From the NCBI RefSeq assembly GCF_016907015.1, contig NZ_JAFBBE010000009.1, positions 1-64,000 of the forward strand: a stretch of DNA of 64,000 bases, read 5' to 3'. This stretch comes from Oceanisphaera litoralis (GTDB lineage Bacteria > Pseudomonadota > Gammaproteobacteria > Enterobacterales > Aeromonadaceae). Below the pieces are notes generated by a model, which made no database searches, was not told where the DNA came from, and saw only the letters and a program-made list of their open reading frames with translations. Shown piece by piece: positions 10,034 through 20,227 of the stretch (position 1 is the first letter of the stretch; each line of letters begins with the position of its first letter). The translations under genes were made by a program, and so were the position numbers.

Positions 10034-11458
10034 ATGGGTTATTCATTATTTAGCAAGCTAAACTCGGCCTGTCGCACTCGAATACAAAAGCTTTTCACTA
10101 CCGCAACGCCCTGGATAAACCCAAGTCCCATCTTAAAATGGCATCTGGACTACCCTTCACGAAAAAATGGGATCAAATCAACACACTCTGGCTTAACTGT
10201 GCAAGGTTGGGTACTGCTCCAAGAAAGCTGCGAACAGCCTGTTTATATCATCGCACGCTGGTCACCCAGCTTTGACACCTGCCATCAGGTCAACACTAAA
10301 AGGCAGGATGTGGTTCGTGCAATGCAGGAAAGAATACCAAGCGCCAGTAAGCAGTCGCATTGCGGCTTCAGCTTCACCGTGCCTTACTCTGCAGGAAAGA
10401 TCGAGCTGTTCTTGAGAGTTAATGATAACGAATGGCCGCTACAGGTTATTGAAGCCTCTCACCCTCATCACGTCTCTCATGCATTGAAAGTATTAAAGGG
10501 AAAGCAGGGCTGGCTTTTTCTGGATAACGATACCAACAACAGCGTGGACCAGTTCACCGGAAAAGTAAGGTTAACCCCCCTAAGCTTGAACAAGTGGAAC
10601 CTTTACTTTCAGGAAATGGAAACACTTGCAAAGAAACACTCTCAACATTATGCAATGCTGATTGCCCCTTCCAAGGAAAGCGTTGTCGGTGCCAAGTATC
10701 ATCCCCAAAAGGAAGGCCTCAGCCCCGTCACGCAGGTAGTGCAACTGGCTCCTCCGTCCTTACTGGTGTACCCACTGGCAGAGCTTAAGAAGCAAGGAGA
10801 TACGTCATACTTCAAAAGTGATACTCACTGGTCCCATAAAGGTGCCCTTACGGCAACTATTGAGCTGGCAACACGGCTAGGAATAGAAAAAAGCACTCTT
10901 GAGCAACTTTTTTGCAATGATGTTTATCAAGACCTGGTAAAGGGTGGCGACCTTGGAAATAAGCTGACCCCAAAAGTAACCTGCAGAACAGAAGTACTAA
11001 AATCATTCAACTACAGAAAATCGGTTATTTATGACAACGGCCTACCCAATATCGGCCGCATTATCATATTTGCAAACAAGAGCGCCCCTATCAAAGAAAT
11101 CTGCTTAACGTTTGGCTCTTCATCAAGTTACTCCATGTTCAGCTACTTAAGTCGAATCTTTGAAAGCTATATCTTTATTCACACTGCAGGCAACATAGAT
11201 CCGGAGCTGGTAGAAAAAGTGAAACCAGATTACCTGGTTACTCAAACTAATGCTCGATTTGTCGTGCAGGCACCAACTGTAGAGTACTCTGTCTCACAGG
11301 CAATACGTGAGAAAATAACATCCCTTTCAAAAGAGGAAAAAAGCAAGACGATAAAAAACAGATTAAACAACAATAAGGAAACCTTGAGAAGACTTCAGCT
11401 TGATCACTTGGAAGAGTGCTTTCTAAGCGAGTTTAATAACAAGTTGGAGTTCGAATGA
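10034..11458 (+). CDS. AlgX/AlgJ-like SGNH-fold polysaccharide O-acetyltransferase
   Basis: 474 residues. The core begins with KGKQGWLFLDNDT (~154), typical of AlgX/AlgJ/DltD-like SGNH domains. The catalytic Asp-x-His pair is in SDTHWSHKGA (~262) and the Ser is probably in FGSSSSYSM (~360). The first ~150 residues form a separate, probably beta-rich domain. Composition is AT-richer than its neighbours. No clear signal peptide is visible, although AlgX/AlgJ act in the periplasm, so this one may act in the cytoplasm on the nascent chain or be exported in another way. Its gene overlaps the next glycosyltransferase by ATGA, which supports a role in decorating the same polymer. Confidence 0.72.
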   Translation: MGYSLFSKLNSACRTRIQKLFTTATPWINPSPILKWHLDYPSRKNGIKSTHSGLTVQGWVLLQESCEQPVYIIARWSPSFDTCHQVNTKRQDVVRAMQERIPSASKQSHCGFSFTVPYSAGKIELFLRVNDNEWPLQVIEASHPHHVSHALKVLKGKQGWLFLDNDTNNSVDQFTGKVRLTPLSLNKWNLYFQEMETLAKKHSQHYAMLIAPSKESVVGAKYHPQKEGLSPVTQVVQLAPPSLLVYPLAELKKQGDTSYFKSDTHWSHKGALTATIELATRLGIEKSTLEQLFCNDVYQDLVKGGDLGNKLTPKVTCRTEVLKSFNYRKSVIYDNGLPNIGRIIIFANKSAPIKEICLTFGSSSSYSMFSYLSRIFESYIFIHTAGNIDPELVEKVKPDYLVTQTNARFVVQAPTVEYSVSQAIREKITSLSKEEKSKTIKNRLNNNKETLRRLQLDHLEECFLSEFNNKLEFE

Positions 11459-13551
11459 CACAATCCTCTGCAATAAGCCCCCAGCCCCAACTACAACAAG
11501 TTGAACCTTGTACTATATCTGCCATCGATACCGGCTGGGTGCTGGTAACTGGTCAATTGAACTACCATGGCCCCGAGCTTGAGGCCAGACTTTTAGTCAG
11601 GCAGAAAAATGGCGAGCAACTCAATTTTGATGTGCCCGTCACCCTCAAGGGGAAGTTGTATGAACTGGTTAAGCTGCCTGGTGCATCGCAAATATGCCTG
11701 GAAGTAAAAAGCATGGGTCATGCCAGTGGTCTTGATACTGTCAGCATTACCCAAATCAACTGGGCTACCGCACATTATTTAATGTATCGGCGGATTTACC
11801 ACGCCTACACCACCGCCTCTCACGCACAGCGGCGTGTGCTGGGTCTGCACCCTTTAGCCATGCTTCGCGATCCTTACTCTGCGTATGCTCTGATTGGCAA
11901 AAGCCGTTATTACACGGCCTCGCCTGCCTATGCCCAGTGGATTGACCAGAGCGAGCACTTTACACCGGCTGTTGCCCACCGCCTGAAACGAGCAGTAAAA
12001 AAACAGGCGCTTGCCGCTGTTGCGTTTGAGATGCTGATAGATGCGCGCCAGACGGATACGCCCGTTGCTGTGCAGCAAACATTGCATTCGCTGCGGCAGC
12101 AACTGGAGCTAGCACCGGTGGCTTGCAAGGTGCTGCTTACTGCGCAGCAAAGGGATGAGTGGGCTGCCCTGCTAAAACACGACATCGAGTTAATAACCAC
12201 AAACGAGCTGGCAGAAGTGCGCTGGCCCGGTAACAACTGGGTGTTTGTTATGCAGGCCGGCACTCGGCTGGCGCCCTGGGCGCTGGCCTGGATGGCCATG
12301 GAAGCCCAGAAACCGGACACAGCCTTTATTTATTCGGATAACGATTATTGGCTGAACGAAGAACGGGTTAACCCGCAGTTCAAGCCCGACTGGTCACAAG
12401 AGCTGGCCCGCAGCTCGGGTTATGTAGGCTCCGCGTTTGCGCTGCGCGGCGATTTGTTCGGCAAGGTAGTGGCAGAAAACGGCGTTAATTGTGCCTATCA
12501 GCTGGTACTGGATGCCACTGCCCTGGTTGGCGAGCAGGCCATTTGTCATATTCCCGCCGTGCTATGCCACTATGTTGACCATAAGGCCGAAACAGTCAAT
12601 CGGCAGGCCCTGGAGCGGCATTTACGGCGCAATAAGGTGGCTGCCGAGGTGATCGCGCAGGGTGAATATCTTAGGGTGCGCTATGCATTGCCAAAGGCAT
12701 TGCCAAAGGTCTCCATTGTGGTACCCACCCGTGATGCGCTGAATTATCTGCAACCCTGTGTGGAAAGCCTGCTGCAAAAAACCACCTGGCCGGATTACGA
12801 GTTATTGATTGTCGATAACCAGAGCAGCGAGCCGGCTACTCTCGCCTATTTTGAGCAAGTGTCTCAGCATGAGCGGGTAAGGGTGTTGCATTATGATCAA
12901 CCCTTTAATTTTTCCGCCATCAACAATTTTGCCGTGGCGCAGGCCAGTGGTGAAGTGGTTTGTCTGCTGAATAACGATACCGAGGTTATTTCGCCCGACT
13001 GGCTGGAAGAAATGGTTTCCCGCCTGCTGCAACCCGGCGTGGGTGTGGTGGGTGGACGCCTGTATTTCAGCGATGGTCGGGTTCAACATGCCGGAGATGT
13101 GCTGGGCCCGGGAGGCTGCGCCACTCACTTGCACGGCATATTGGAGGCAGACGACCCGGGTTATATGCACAGATCCCTGCTGGCTCAGGATCTGTCGGCG
13201 GTAACGGCTGCCTGCCTGGTGACCCATAAGGCGCTCTATCAGCAACTGGGCGGGCTTGATGAAACCAACCTGACCGTGGCCTTTAACGACGTGGACTATT
13301 GCCTGCGGGTAAGGGAAGCCGGAGAGCGCGTAATTTATACCCCTTACGCAAAGCTGTATCACCATGAATCGGTGTCTCGCGGCAAGGATGATTCGCCGGA
13401 AAAAAAGGCAAGGGCCAAGCGCGAAACGGAATATATGCGCAGCCGATGGAGGCATATGATTGACCGGGATCCGTTTTATAACCCCAACCTCAACTACTCC
13501 CAGCCGGATTTCAAACTGGGCAAGATCCCCCGGGTAGGATGGCCGTGGTAA
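11455..13551 (+). CDS. Glycosyltransferase, GT2 family, two-part
   Basis: 698 residues. The C-terminal half (~417-690) is a clear GT2 domain: PKVSIVVPTRDA, IVDNQSSEP, the DxD-like LLNNDTEV (~504), then GGRLYF, HAGDVLG, and the acceptor-side VAFNDVDYCLRVREAG, matching rhamnan/O-antigen type GT2 enzymes. The N-terminal half (~1-400) contains a degenerate second glycosyltransferase-like segment (YSDNDYW, FKPDWSQELARSSGYVGSAFALR), a layout common in long capsule and O-antigen GT2 proteins. It overlaps the previous gene by four bases and the next by TAATG, so the set is one operon. Sugar specificity is unknown. Confidence 0.85.
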   Translation: MTQSSAISPQPQLQQVEPCTISAIDTGWVLVTGQLNYHGPELEARLLVRQKNGEQLNFDVPVTLKGKLYELVKLPGASQICLEVKSMGHASGLDTVSITQINWATAHYLMYRRIYHAYTTASHAQRRVLGLHPLAMLRDPYSAYALIGKSRYYTASPAYAQWIDQSEHFTPAVAHRLKRAVKKQALAAVAFEMLIDARQTDTPVAVQQTLHSLRQQLELAPVACKVLLTAQQRDEWAALLKHDIELITTNELAEVRWPGNNWVFVMQAGTRLAPWALAWMAMEAQKPDTAFIYSDNDYWLNEERVNPQFKPDWSQELARSSGYVGSAFALRGDLFGKVVAENGVNCAYQLVLDATALVGEQAICHIPAVLCHYVDHKAETVNRQALERHLRRNKVAAEVIAQGEYLRVRYALPKALPKVSIVVPTRDALNYLQPCVESLLQKTTWPDYELLIVDNQSSEPATLAYFEQVSQHERVRVLHYDQPFNFSAINNFAVAQASGEVVCLLNNDTEVISPDWLEEMVSRLLQPGVGVVGGRLYFSDGRVQHAGDVLGPGGCATHLHGILEADDPGYMHRSLLAQDLSAVTAACLVTHKALYQQLGGLDETNLTVAFNDVDYCLRVREAGERVIYTPYAKLYHHESVSRGKDDSPEKKARAKRETEYMRSRWRHMIDRDPFYNPNLNYSQPDFKLGKIPRVGWPW

Positions 13552-14486
13552 TGGTGCTTAATCAGCAGCGCACCCTGATTGTGGAGCAGGGACCTAACCC
13601 TACCACGGATTTTTTTATTCTGCCCTGGCTGCAATCAATCGGCAGCGGCATCACAAGGCGTGGGCTGAACGACACCTTGCCTTCCTCTGCCGGCGAGTAT
13701 GAGGCAGTGGTCTTTGTTCGCTACCTCACCCCGGCCTGGCGCAAATGGGTGGAACAACATCGCTCGCAACTGGGCGAGGTGGTGTTCTTTATGGATGACG
13801 ATCTGTTTGATTTACGCGCCCACGCCGGCCTGCCCTGGCGCTATCGCTACAAGCTCTGGCAGCTGGCCTGGCGGCACCAGCGTTGGCTAAAGAAAATAGG
13901 GGCCGAATTGTGGGTTTCCACTCCCTGGCTGGCGGAGAAATATGCCGGCTGGCAACCAAAAGTGTTGCAACCGCAGTCACCCTACTCCGGCATAAGTGCC
14001 CAAAAAACGCTGTTTTATCATGGTTCGGCGTCGCACGGGCCCGAGTTTGAGTGGTTGTATCCGGTGTTTGAGCAGGTGCTGGCGCAGGATGCCAGCCTGA
14101 GTGTTGAGCTGATTGGTAACCACAAGGTACGCAGGCAGTTTGCCGCCCTGCCCCGGGTGCATGTGCTGCATCCCATGCCATGGCCGGCCTATCAGGCGCT
14201 GCTGAGCCGGCCCGGAAGAACCATAGGGCTTGCGCCTTTGCTTGACAGCCCCTTCAACCAGGCACGTTCTGCAACCAAGTTCTTTGATATCACCCAGGCC
14301 GGTGCCGTGGGCATATATGCCGACCACCCGGTATATCGTTCTGTCATTCAGCACCAATATAATGGCCTGCTGCTGCCCATGGACCAGCAAGCTTGGATAG
14401 ATGCGATTTTACGGCTAAGTAAACAAGACCCGAGCAGGCAAAACATGTTAAAAAATGCCTCCGATTTTACGCACCAATATACATAA
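13551..14486 (+). CDS. Glycosyltransferase, group 1 (GT4-like)
   Basis: 311 residues from ATG 13551, chosen because it overlaps the preceding TAA as TAATG; an ATG at 13539 would add four residues. It has a GT-B pattern: FMDDDLFDLR (~84), WVSTPWLAEKYA (~120), a Gly-rich FYHGSASHGPEFEWL loop (~157), and the C-terminal IGLAPLLDSPFNQARSATKF region, where the nucleotide-sugar site lies in GT4 proteins. Short for the family, so the N-terminal domain is compact. It closes the glycosyltransferase operon; a REP palindrome follows. Confidence 0.75.
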   Translation: MVLNQQRTLIVEQGPNPTTDFFILPWLQSIGSGITRRGLNDTLPSSAGEYEAVVFVRYLTPAWRKWVEQHRSQLGEVVFFMDDDLFDLRAHAGLPWRYRYKLWQLAWRHQRWLKKIGAELWVSTPWLAEKYAGWQPKVLQPQSPYSGISAQKTLFYHGSASHGPEFEWLYPVFEQVLAQDASLSVELIGNHKVRRQFAALPRVHVLHPMPWPAYQALLSRPGRTIGLAPLLDSPFNQARSATKFFDITQAGAVGIYADHPVYRSVIQHQYNGLLLPMDQQAWIDAILRLSKQDPSRQNMLKNASDFTHQYT

Positions 14487-14706
14487 GTAATCTTGCGTAA
14501 CAGGTGTGGATGCAAGGGTTGGTTTGCCTTTATCGTCACCCTCGCGAAGGCGGGGGGCCAGTGTCTTTACAGGCGAACCGCAGTCTGAAAATTCTGCGCT
14601 ACAGGCCCTGAATTCCCACCTTCGTGGGAATGACGACTGAACCACTCCTGTTATGCGGCATTACTTACAGCGCGATCTCGCACGCCAATAACAAGGGATA
14701 AAAATA
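14487..14706. repeat. Intergenic REP-like palindromes before galU
   Basis: 220 bases with no gene. Two related half-elements are present: CACCCTCGCGAAGGCGGGG at ~14537 and CCCACCTTCGTGGGAATGACG at ~14616. They belong to the same dispersed family as those near 4015, 22090 and 27470. They probably end the glycosyltransferase transcript. The galU ribosome site (AAGGGATA at ~14693) lies at the right end. Confidence 0.6.
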
Positions 14707-15618
14707 ATGAAAGCGATCATACCCGTTGCCGGCCTCGGCACCCGCATGCTGCCGGCCACCAAGGCCATTCCGAAGGAAATGCTGCCGATTGTCGACAAGC
14801 CGCTGATCCAGTATGTGGTGAACGAGGCGGTGGCCGCCGGGGTAACGGAAATCGTGCTGGTCACCCATTCCAGTAAAAATTCCATCGAAAACCATTTTGA
14901 TACCAGCTTCGAGCTGGAGGCCACCCTGGAAAAACGGGTAAAGCGCCAGTTGCTGGACGAGGTGCGCGCCATTTGCCCCGATAATGTGACCATAATGCAT
15001 GTGCGCCAGGGCGCGGCCAAAGGCCTGGGCCATGCGGTGCTCTGCGCCAAACCCTTGATTGGCGACGAGCCGTTTGTGGTGATTTTGCCGGATGTGCTGA
15101 TTGACGATGCCGCCGCCAACCTGGTGCAAGACAACCTGGCCCAGATGCTGGCCCGCTTTAATGAAAAAGCCGTTAGCCAGATCATGGTGGAGCCGGTGCC
15201 CCAGGAGCAGGTGAATCAATACGGGGTGGTGGACTGCATGGGCCAGGAGGTGGCGGTAAACCAGAGCAAGCCGATGACCGGCATAGTGGAAAAACCAGCC
15301 ATCGATGAAGCGCCGTCCAACCTGGCGGTGGTGGGCCGTTATGTGCTGAGCAAGGCAATCTGGCCGCTGCTGGCAAAAACTCCGCCCGGTGCCGGTGATG
15401 AAATTCAGCTAACCGATGCCATTGCCGAGCTGATGAACCAGGAGCAGGTAGAGGCCTACCGCATTGTTGGCAAAAGCCACGACTGCGGCAGCAAGCTGGG
15501 CTATATGCAGGCCAATGTGGAATATGCCCTGCGCCACCCGCAGTTGGGTAAAGACTTTGCCGATTATCTGGCCTCGCTCAACAGTGCCAATATTGTGCCT
15601 TTCGCCGCTGGCCAATAA
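14707..15618 (+). CDS. galU: UTP-glucose-1-phosphate uridylyltransferase
   Basis: 303 residues, usual length. It makes UDP-glucose from UTP and glucose-1-P, feeding ugd. The nucleotidyltransferase signature [19 protein letters not shown] is at residues 9-27. [21 protein letters not shown] and [12 protein letters not shown], which are typical GalU segments, are intact. Start ATG follows a good AAGGGATA box. It lies 15 bases before pgi, so the two are probably cotranscribed to channel hexose phosphate into nucleotide sugars. Confidence 0.95.
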   Translation: MKAIIPVAGLGTRMLPATKAIPKEMLPIVDKPLIQYVVNEAVAAGVTEIVLVTHSSKNSIENHFDTSFELEATLEKRVKRQLLDEVRAICPDNVTIMHVRQGAAKGLGHAVLCAKPLIGDEPFVVILPDVLIDDAAANLVQDNLAQMLARFNEKAVSQIMVEPVPQEQVNQYGVVDCMGQEVAVNQSKPMTGIVEKPAIDEAPSNLAVVGRYVLSKAIWPLLAKTPPGAGDEIQLTDAIAELMNQEQVEAYRIVGKSHDCGSKLGYMQANVEYALRHPQLGKDFADYLASLNSANIVPFAAGQ

Positions 15619-15632
15619 CTTACGGATGTCTT

Positions 15633-17300
15633 GTGCTGTTATCTCAACACCCTCTTTTTTCCGCCCTAAAGGCTCAGGCGCAACAAGCGCAAACGCTCAC
15701 GCTGGCCGAACGTTTTCGGCAGGATGCCCAGCGGGCTGCCCACCTGTCGTTTCGGCTGGGCGACGATCTGCTGGTTGATCTCTCCCGTCAGCAGTTGGAT
15801 ACAGCAACCCTGGCACAGCTGTGTCAGCTGGCCCGGGAACTGAAACTGCCAAAAGCCATTGCCGGCCTGTTTGCCGATAACCGCTTTAACCCCAGCGAGC
15901 AGCGCGCCGTGCTGCACACCGCATTGCGCATGCCGGCAAGTCGCGTGCTTGAGCATAACGGGGTTAACATTATTCCCGCCGTACATGCGGAGCTGGCCAA
16001 AATGCGCCACTTTTGCCAGCGGGTGCATAACGGCGACTGGCGAGGCTACACCGGCCTGCCCATTCGTGATGTGGTGAATATTGGCATCGGAGGCTCCGAT
16101 CTGGGGCCGGCCATGGTGTGCGAGGCGCTCATGCCTTATCAGGATAAAGGTATACGGCCACATTTTGTGTCCAATATCGATCCTGCCCACCTGGCTACCA
16201 TTCTGGCAACGCTTGATCCGGCCACCACCCTGTTTGTGGTGTCGTCAAAAAGCTTTGGCACCGACGAGACCATGTCCAATGCCATGGCCGCACGCCAGTG
16301 GTTGCTGAATGCCTGTAGTGATACCAGTAGTGATGCAAGTAATGATGCCAGCCTGGTGCAGCAGCACTTTGTGGCCGTGTCTACCCATCGGCAAAAGGTG
16401 GTGGAATTCGGCATTGCCGAAGAAAACATGTTCGAGTTCTGGGACTGGGTGGGCGGCCGCTTTTCACTGTGGTCGGCCATTGGCCTGCCCATTGCGCTGG
16501 CGGTCGGCTTTGAGCGCTTCGAGCAATTGCTGGCCGGTGCCCACGCCATGGACGAGCACCTGCGCACCGCGCCGCTGGAGCAAAATATTCCGGTGCTGCT
16601 GGCCCTGCTCACTGTGTGGAACCACAACGTGCTGGGGTATGCCAGCGAGGCCGTGTTCCCCTACAGCCAGCTGATGGCGCGTTTTCCGGCCTTTCTGCAG
16701 CAGCTGAACATGGAGTCTAACGGCAAGTCGGTCACCCATAATGGCCAGCCGGTGAGCCATGCCACCGGCCCTGTGGTGTGGGGCGATGTGGGTTCTAACA
16801 GCCAACATGCGTTTTTTCAGTTGCTGCATCAGGGCACCACAGTGGTACCGGCCGAGTTTATTGGTTTTGTGAACTCGCCCTATGACTACCCAAGCCACCG
16901 CCACAAGCTGCTGGCCAACATGCTGGCTCAGGCCGAGGCGCTGGCCTTTGGTAAATCCGAACAGAAAGTAGAAGCCGAACTGAAGGCGGAAGGCCTGAGC
17001 GAACAGCGCATTGCCACCCTGCTGCCCAACAAGGTCATGCCGGGCAACCGCCCCAGCACGGTGATTTTGTGCAAGGAGCTGACGCCTCATACCCTGGGTA
17101 GTTTGATAGCCCTGTATGAGCACAAAACCTTTGTGCAGGGCGTGCTCTGGGGCGTGAACAGCTTCGACCAGTGGGGCGTGGAGCTGGGTAAAAAGCTCGC
17201 CAGCGGGCTGGTGGATACGCTTTCGGGTAAGGCCGGTGGCCAGTCCCATGATCCGGCTACGCAACAGCTGATTAAGCAGATTGCCGAGTGGCGGGCATAA
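15633..17300 (+). CDS. pgi: Glucose-6-phosphate isomerase
   Basis: 555 residues, GTG start (E. coli Pgi is 549). It interconverts glucose-6-P and fructose-6-P. NIGIGGSDLGPAM, VSSKSFGTDETM, the signature DWVGGRFSLWSAIGLP, the catalytic Glu region NMESNGKSV and the C-terminal ALYEHKTFVQG...NSFDQWGVELGK are all present. Residues ~228-239 hold a small low-complexity insert (DTSSDASNDAS) made by a 12-base tandem repeat at ~16315-16352. The last ~60 codons and 3' flank recur as a pseudogene at 25806-25988. Phosphoglucose isomerase in a capsule cluster is common in Aeromonadales/Acinetobacter-type loci. Confidence 0.95.
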   Translation: MLLSQHPLFSALKAQAQQAQTLTLAERFRQDAQRAAHLSFRLGDDLLVDLSRQQLDTATLAQLCQLARELKLPKAIAGLFADNRFNPSEQRAVLHTALRMPASRVLEHNGVNIIPAVHAELAKMRHFCQRVHNGDWRGYTGLPIRDVVNIGIGGSDLGPAMVCEALMPYQDKGIRPHFVSNIDPAHLATILATLDPATTLFVVSSKSFGTDETMSNAMAARQWLLNACSDTSSDASNDASLVQQHFVAVSTHRQKVVEFGIAEENMFEFWDWVGGRFSLWSAIGLPIALAVGFERFEQLLAGAHAMDEHLRTAPLEQNIPVLLALLTVWNHNVLGYASEAVFPYSQLMARFPAFLQQLNMESNGKSVTHNGQPVSHATGPVVWGDVGSNSQHAFFQLLHQGTTVVPAEFIGFVNSPYDYPSHRHKLLANMLAQAEALAFGKSEQKVEAELKAEGLSEQRIATLLPNKVMPGNRPSTVILCKELTPHTLGSLIALYEHKTFVQGVLWGVNSFDQWGVELGKKLASGLVDTLSGKAGGQSHDPATQQLIKQIAEWRA

Positions 17301-17380
17301 CCTGCAGGTTTGCTGTAGGCGCCGCTTTAGCCGGCGCGTACATGGGTATTTTTAAATCAATACATTAGAGCATTAACACC
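17301..17380 (+). repeat. REP-like half unit after pgi
   Basis: Contains CTGTAGGCGCCGCTTTAGCC at ~17312, the left half of the ~120-base repeat unit found in arrays at 20800, 23055, 28561 and 29539. The same sequence, in the same position relative to pgi, follows the pgi fragment at 25998-26030, so it was already there when the pgi end was duplicated. Confidence 0.75.
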
Positions 17381-18451
17381 ATGCGTAAAATTCTCGTGAC
17401 CGGCGGAGCCGGCTTTATAGGCTCTGCCGTGGTACGCCATATTATTCGTCATACGCCAGACGCCGTGGTGAATGTGGATAAACTCACCTACGCCGGTAAC
17501 CTGCAATCCGTGGCCGAGGTGGCGGCTTCATCGCGTTATCATTTCGCCAAACTGGATATCTGCGATCGAGCCGGGCTGGATGCGCTGTTTGGCGAGCATC
17601 AGCCCGATGCGGTAATGCACCTGGCGGCGGAAAGCCATGTGGACAGATCCATCTCTGGCCCTGCCGAGTTTATCAACACCAACATAGTGGGCACCTACAC
17701 TCTGCTGGAAGCCGCCCGTCACTATTGGAACAATTTGAACGAAGATCGCAAGGCGGCGTTCCGTTTTCATCATATATCTACCGACGAAGTGTATGGTGAT
17801 TTACACGGCACAGATGATTTATTCACCGAAACCACACCCTATGCCCCCAGCAGTCCCTACTCCGCTTCTAAAGCGTCTAGCGATCATCTGGTTCGCGCCT
17901 GGTTACGTACTTATGGTTTGCCCACACTGATCACCAACTGTTCCAATAACTATGGCCCTTGCCACTTTCCGGAAAAGCTCATTCCGCTGGTCATTCTCAA
18001 TGCTCTGGAGGGGAAGCCGCTTCCCGTTTACGGCAAAGGTGATCAAATTCGCGACTGGCTGTATGTGGAAGATCATGCCCGGGCCTTGTATGAGGTAGTT
18101 ACTAGTGGGGAAGTAGGTGAAACCTATAATATTGGCGGCCATAACGAAAAGCAGAATATAGAAGTGGTAAACACCATTTGCAACATTCTGGACGAGCTGG
18201 TTCCCTCACACCTCGCACCTTACGCCTCACTGATAGAGCATGTGGTCGACCGCCCCGGACACGATGTACGCTATGCCATTGATGCCAGCAAAATAGAACA
18301 CAAGCTGGGCTGGAAGCCGGCCGAGACCTTTGAGTCCGGTTTACGTAAAACCGTGCAATGGTACCTGGCCAACAAGGAATGGGTTGAGCAGGTAAAGAAC
18401 GGCTCCTACCGGGAGTGGCTAACGCAACATTACTGTGAACCCCGCCCATGA
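17381..18451 (+). CDS. rmlB: dTDP-glucose 4,6-dehydratase
   Basis: 356 residues. Second step of dTDP-L-rhamnose synthesis. Extended SDR with N-terminal [24 protein letters not shown], the STDEVYGDL segment (catalytic Thr-Asp-Glu) and [15 protein letters not shown] (catalytic Tyr/Lys near 160-164). [17 protein letters not shown] and [14 protein letters not shown] are typical RmlB. It overlaps rmlD by four bases (ATGA at 18448), beginning a tightly packed rmlBDAC operon. Confidence 0.96.
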   Translation: MRKILVTGGAGFIGSAVVRHIIRHTPDAVVNVDKLTYAGNLQSVAEVAASSRYHFAKLDICDRAGLDALFGEHQPDAVMHLAAESHVDRSISGPAEFINTNIVGTYTLLEAARHYWNNLNEDRKAAFRFHHISTDEVYGDLHGTDDLFTETTPYAPSSPYSASKASSDHLVRAWLRTYGLPTLITNCSNNYGPCHFPEKLIPLVILNALEGKPLPVYGKGDQIRDWLYVEDHARALYEVVTSGEVGETYNIGGHNEKQNIEVVNTICNILDELVPSHLAPYASLIEHVVDRPGHDVRYAIDASKIEHKLGWKPAETFESGLRKTVQWYLANKEWVEQVKNGSYREWLTQHYCEPRP

Positions 18452-19353
18452 AGATCCTGCTGCTGGGAAAAAACGGACAGGTAGGCTGGGAACTGCAACG
18501 GGCGCTGGCGCCACTGGGAGAGATCACGGCCCTGGATCGCCACTCAAAGGAACACTGTGGCGATCTGAGCAATCTGCCGGGACTGGCGCATACCCTGCAC
18601 ACCCTCAAGCCGAATGTGATCGTCAACGCAGCGGCCTACACGGCGGTCGACCAGGCCGAAACCGAACACGCTCAGGCCACGAGGATCAACACCGATGCCG
18701 TGGCCGTGCTGGCAAAAGAAGCCGAGGTCCTGGGCGCCTGGCTGGTGCATTACTCCTCCGACTATGTGTTTGACGGTACCGGTTCAACACCCTGGCAGGA
18801 AGAAGATGCACCGGCACCGCTCAATCATTACGGTGCCAGCAAGCTGGCCGGCGAACGCGCCCTGACGCAGCACTGTTCCCGTCATCTGCTGTTTCGCACC
18901 AGTTGGGTCTATGGCTCTCGCGGCAACAATTTTGCCCGGACCATGCTGCATCTGGGCAAAGAGCGCAGCACGCTGAGCGTGATCCATGACCAGATCGGCG
19001 CCCCCACCGGAGCCGCTCTGATTGCCGATGTCACCGCTCATGCGCTGCGAAAAGCCACGCAGCAACCGGAGCTGGCCGGCCTGTATCACCTTGCCGCCGC
19101 AGGCTCCGCCAGCTGGTATGATTATGCGAGCCTGGTCTTCGAACAAGCCCGTAAAGCAGGCATACCCCTGGCGTTGAACTCATTGGAAGCCATTCCATCC
19201 AGTGCATGGCAAGCCGCAGCCACTCGTCCGCTCAATTCACGACTCGATTGCCGGCGACTGGAAGCCGCATTTGATCTCAGCCTGCCGCCCTGGCAACACG
19301 GCCTGCGGCACACGCTGACCGACATTCTGGAGCAACACATTGAACAAGCGTAA
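18448..19353 (+). CDS. rmlD: dTDP-4-dehydrorhamnose reductase
   Basis: 301 residues, usual length. NADPH-dependent last step of dTDP-L-rhamnose synthesis. The N-terminus [15 protein letters not shown] is the nucleotide-binding loop; [23 protein letters not shown], and YGASKLAGE (catalytic Tyr/Lys near 128-132) follow, then FRTSWVYG. It overlaps rmlB upstream and rmlA downstream. Confidence 0.96.
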   Translation: MKILLLGKNGQVGWELQRALAPLGEITALDRHSKEHCGDLSNLPGLAHTLHTLKPNVIVNAAAYTAVDQAETEHAQATRINTDAVAVLAKEAEVLGAWLVHYSSDYVFDGTGSTPWQEEDAPAPLNHYGASKLAGERALTQHCSRHLLFRTSWVYGSRGNNFARTMLHLGKERSTLSVIHDQIGAPTGAALIADVTAHALRKATQQPELAGLYHLAAAGSASWYDYASLVFEQARKAGIPLALNSLEAIPSSAWQAAATRPLNSRLDCRRLEAAFDLSLPPWQHGLRHTLTDILEQHIEQA

Positions 19354-20227
19354 AGGCATTATTCTGGCCGGCGGCTCCGGCAGCCGGCTGTATCCGTTGA
19401 CTATGGCCATAAGTAAACAGCTGTTGCCGGTATACGACAAACCCATGATCTACTACCCGCTCAGCACCCTGATGCTGGCCGGTATTCGCGATATCCTTAT
19501 CATCAGTACACCACAAGATACCCCTCGTTTTGAACAGCTGCTAGGCGACGGCAGCCAGTGGGGGCTGAACCTACAATATGCTGTGCAACCCAGCCCGGAT
19601 GGTCTGGCCCAGGCATTTATTATTGGTGAAGATTTTATCGGCCAGGATAATTGCGCCCTGGTGCTGGGTGACAATATTTTTTACGGTCACAATCTTCAGG
19701 CGGAATTAATGCAAGCCAGTGATCAGGCAGACGGGGCCACTGTGTTCGCATACCATGTGCAGGATCCCGAACGTTACGGAGTAGTCGAGTTCAGTGAACA
19801 GGGTCAGGCCCTGTCACTGGAAGAAAAACCGGCTCAGCCCAAAAGCAACTATGCCATTACCGGTCTGTATTTTTACGATAATCGGGTGGTTGATATAGCA
19901 AAAGGGTTGAAGCCTTCGGCCAGAGGAGAGCTGGAAATTACCGATATCAACCGGCACTACCTGGAGCAAGAAGCACTGTCCGTATCCATCATGGGCCGGG
20001 GTTATGCCTGGCTGGACACAGGCACTCACGAGAGCCTTAACGAGGCCAGCAATTTTATTCAAACCATAGAGCACCGGCAGGGACTTAAAGTGGCCTGCCC
20101 GGAAGAAATCGCCTACCGCAAAGGCTTTATTGGCGCAGAGCAGGTGCGCCGGTTGGCCGCCCCGCTCGCCAAAAACGCATATGGCCAATATTTGCTACGA
20201 CTTATTCAATCTGGATTTAAAGCTTGA
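19340..20227 (+). CDS. rmlA: Glucose-1-phosphate thymidylyltransferase
   Basis: 295 residues, TTG start at 19340 overlapping the end of rmlD by 14 bases; no ATG gives a complete N-terminus, so the rare start is preferred. First enzyme of dTDP-rhamnose synthesis: glucose-1-P + dTTP. The signature [11 protein letters not shown] is at 11-21; [51 protein letters not shown] and WLDTGTH are intact. Confidence 0.96.
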   Translation: MNKRKGIILAGGSGSRLYPLTMAISKQLLPVYDKPMIYYPLSTLMLAGIRDILIISTPQDTPRFEQLLGDGSQWGLNLQYAVQPSPDGLAQAFIIGEDFIGQDNCALVLGDNIFYGHNLQAELMQASDQADGATVFAYHVQDPERYGVVEFSEQGQALSLEEKPAQPKSNYAITGLYFYDNRVVDIAKGLKPSARGELEITDINRHYLEQEALSVSIMGRGYAWLDTGTHESLNEASNFIQTIEHRQGLKVACPEEIAYRKGFIGAEQVRRLAAPLAKNAYGQYLLRLIQSGFKA

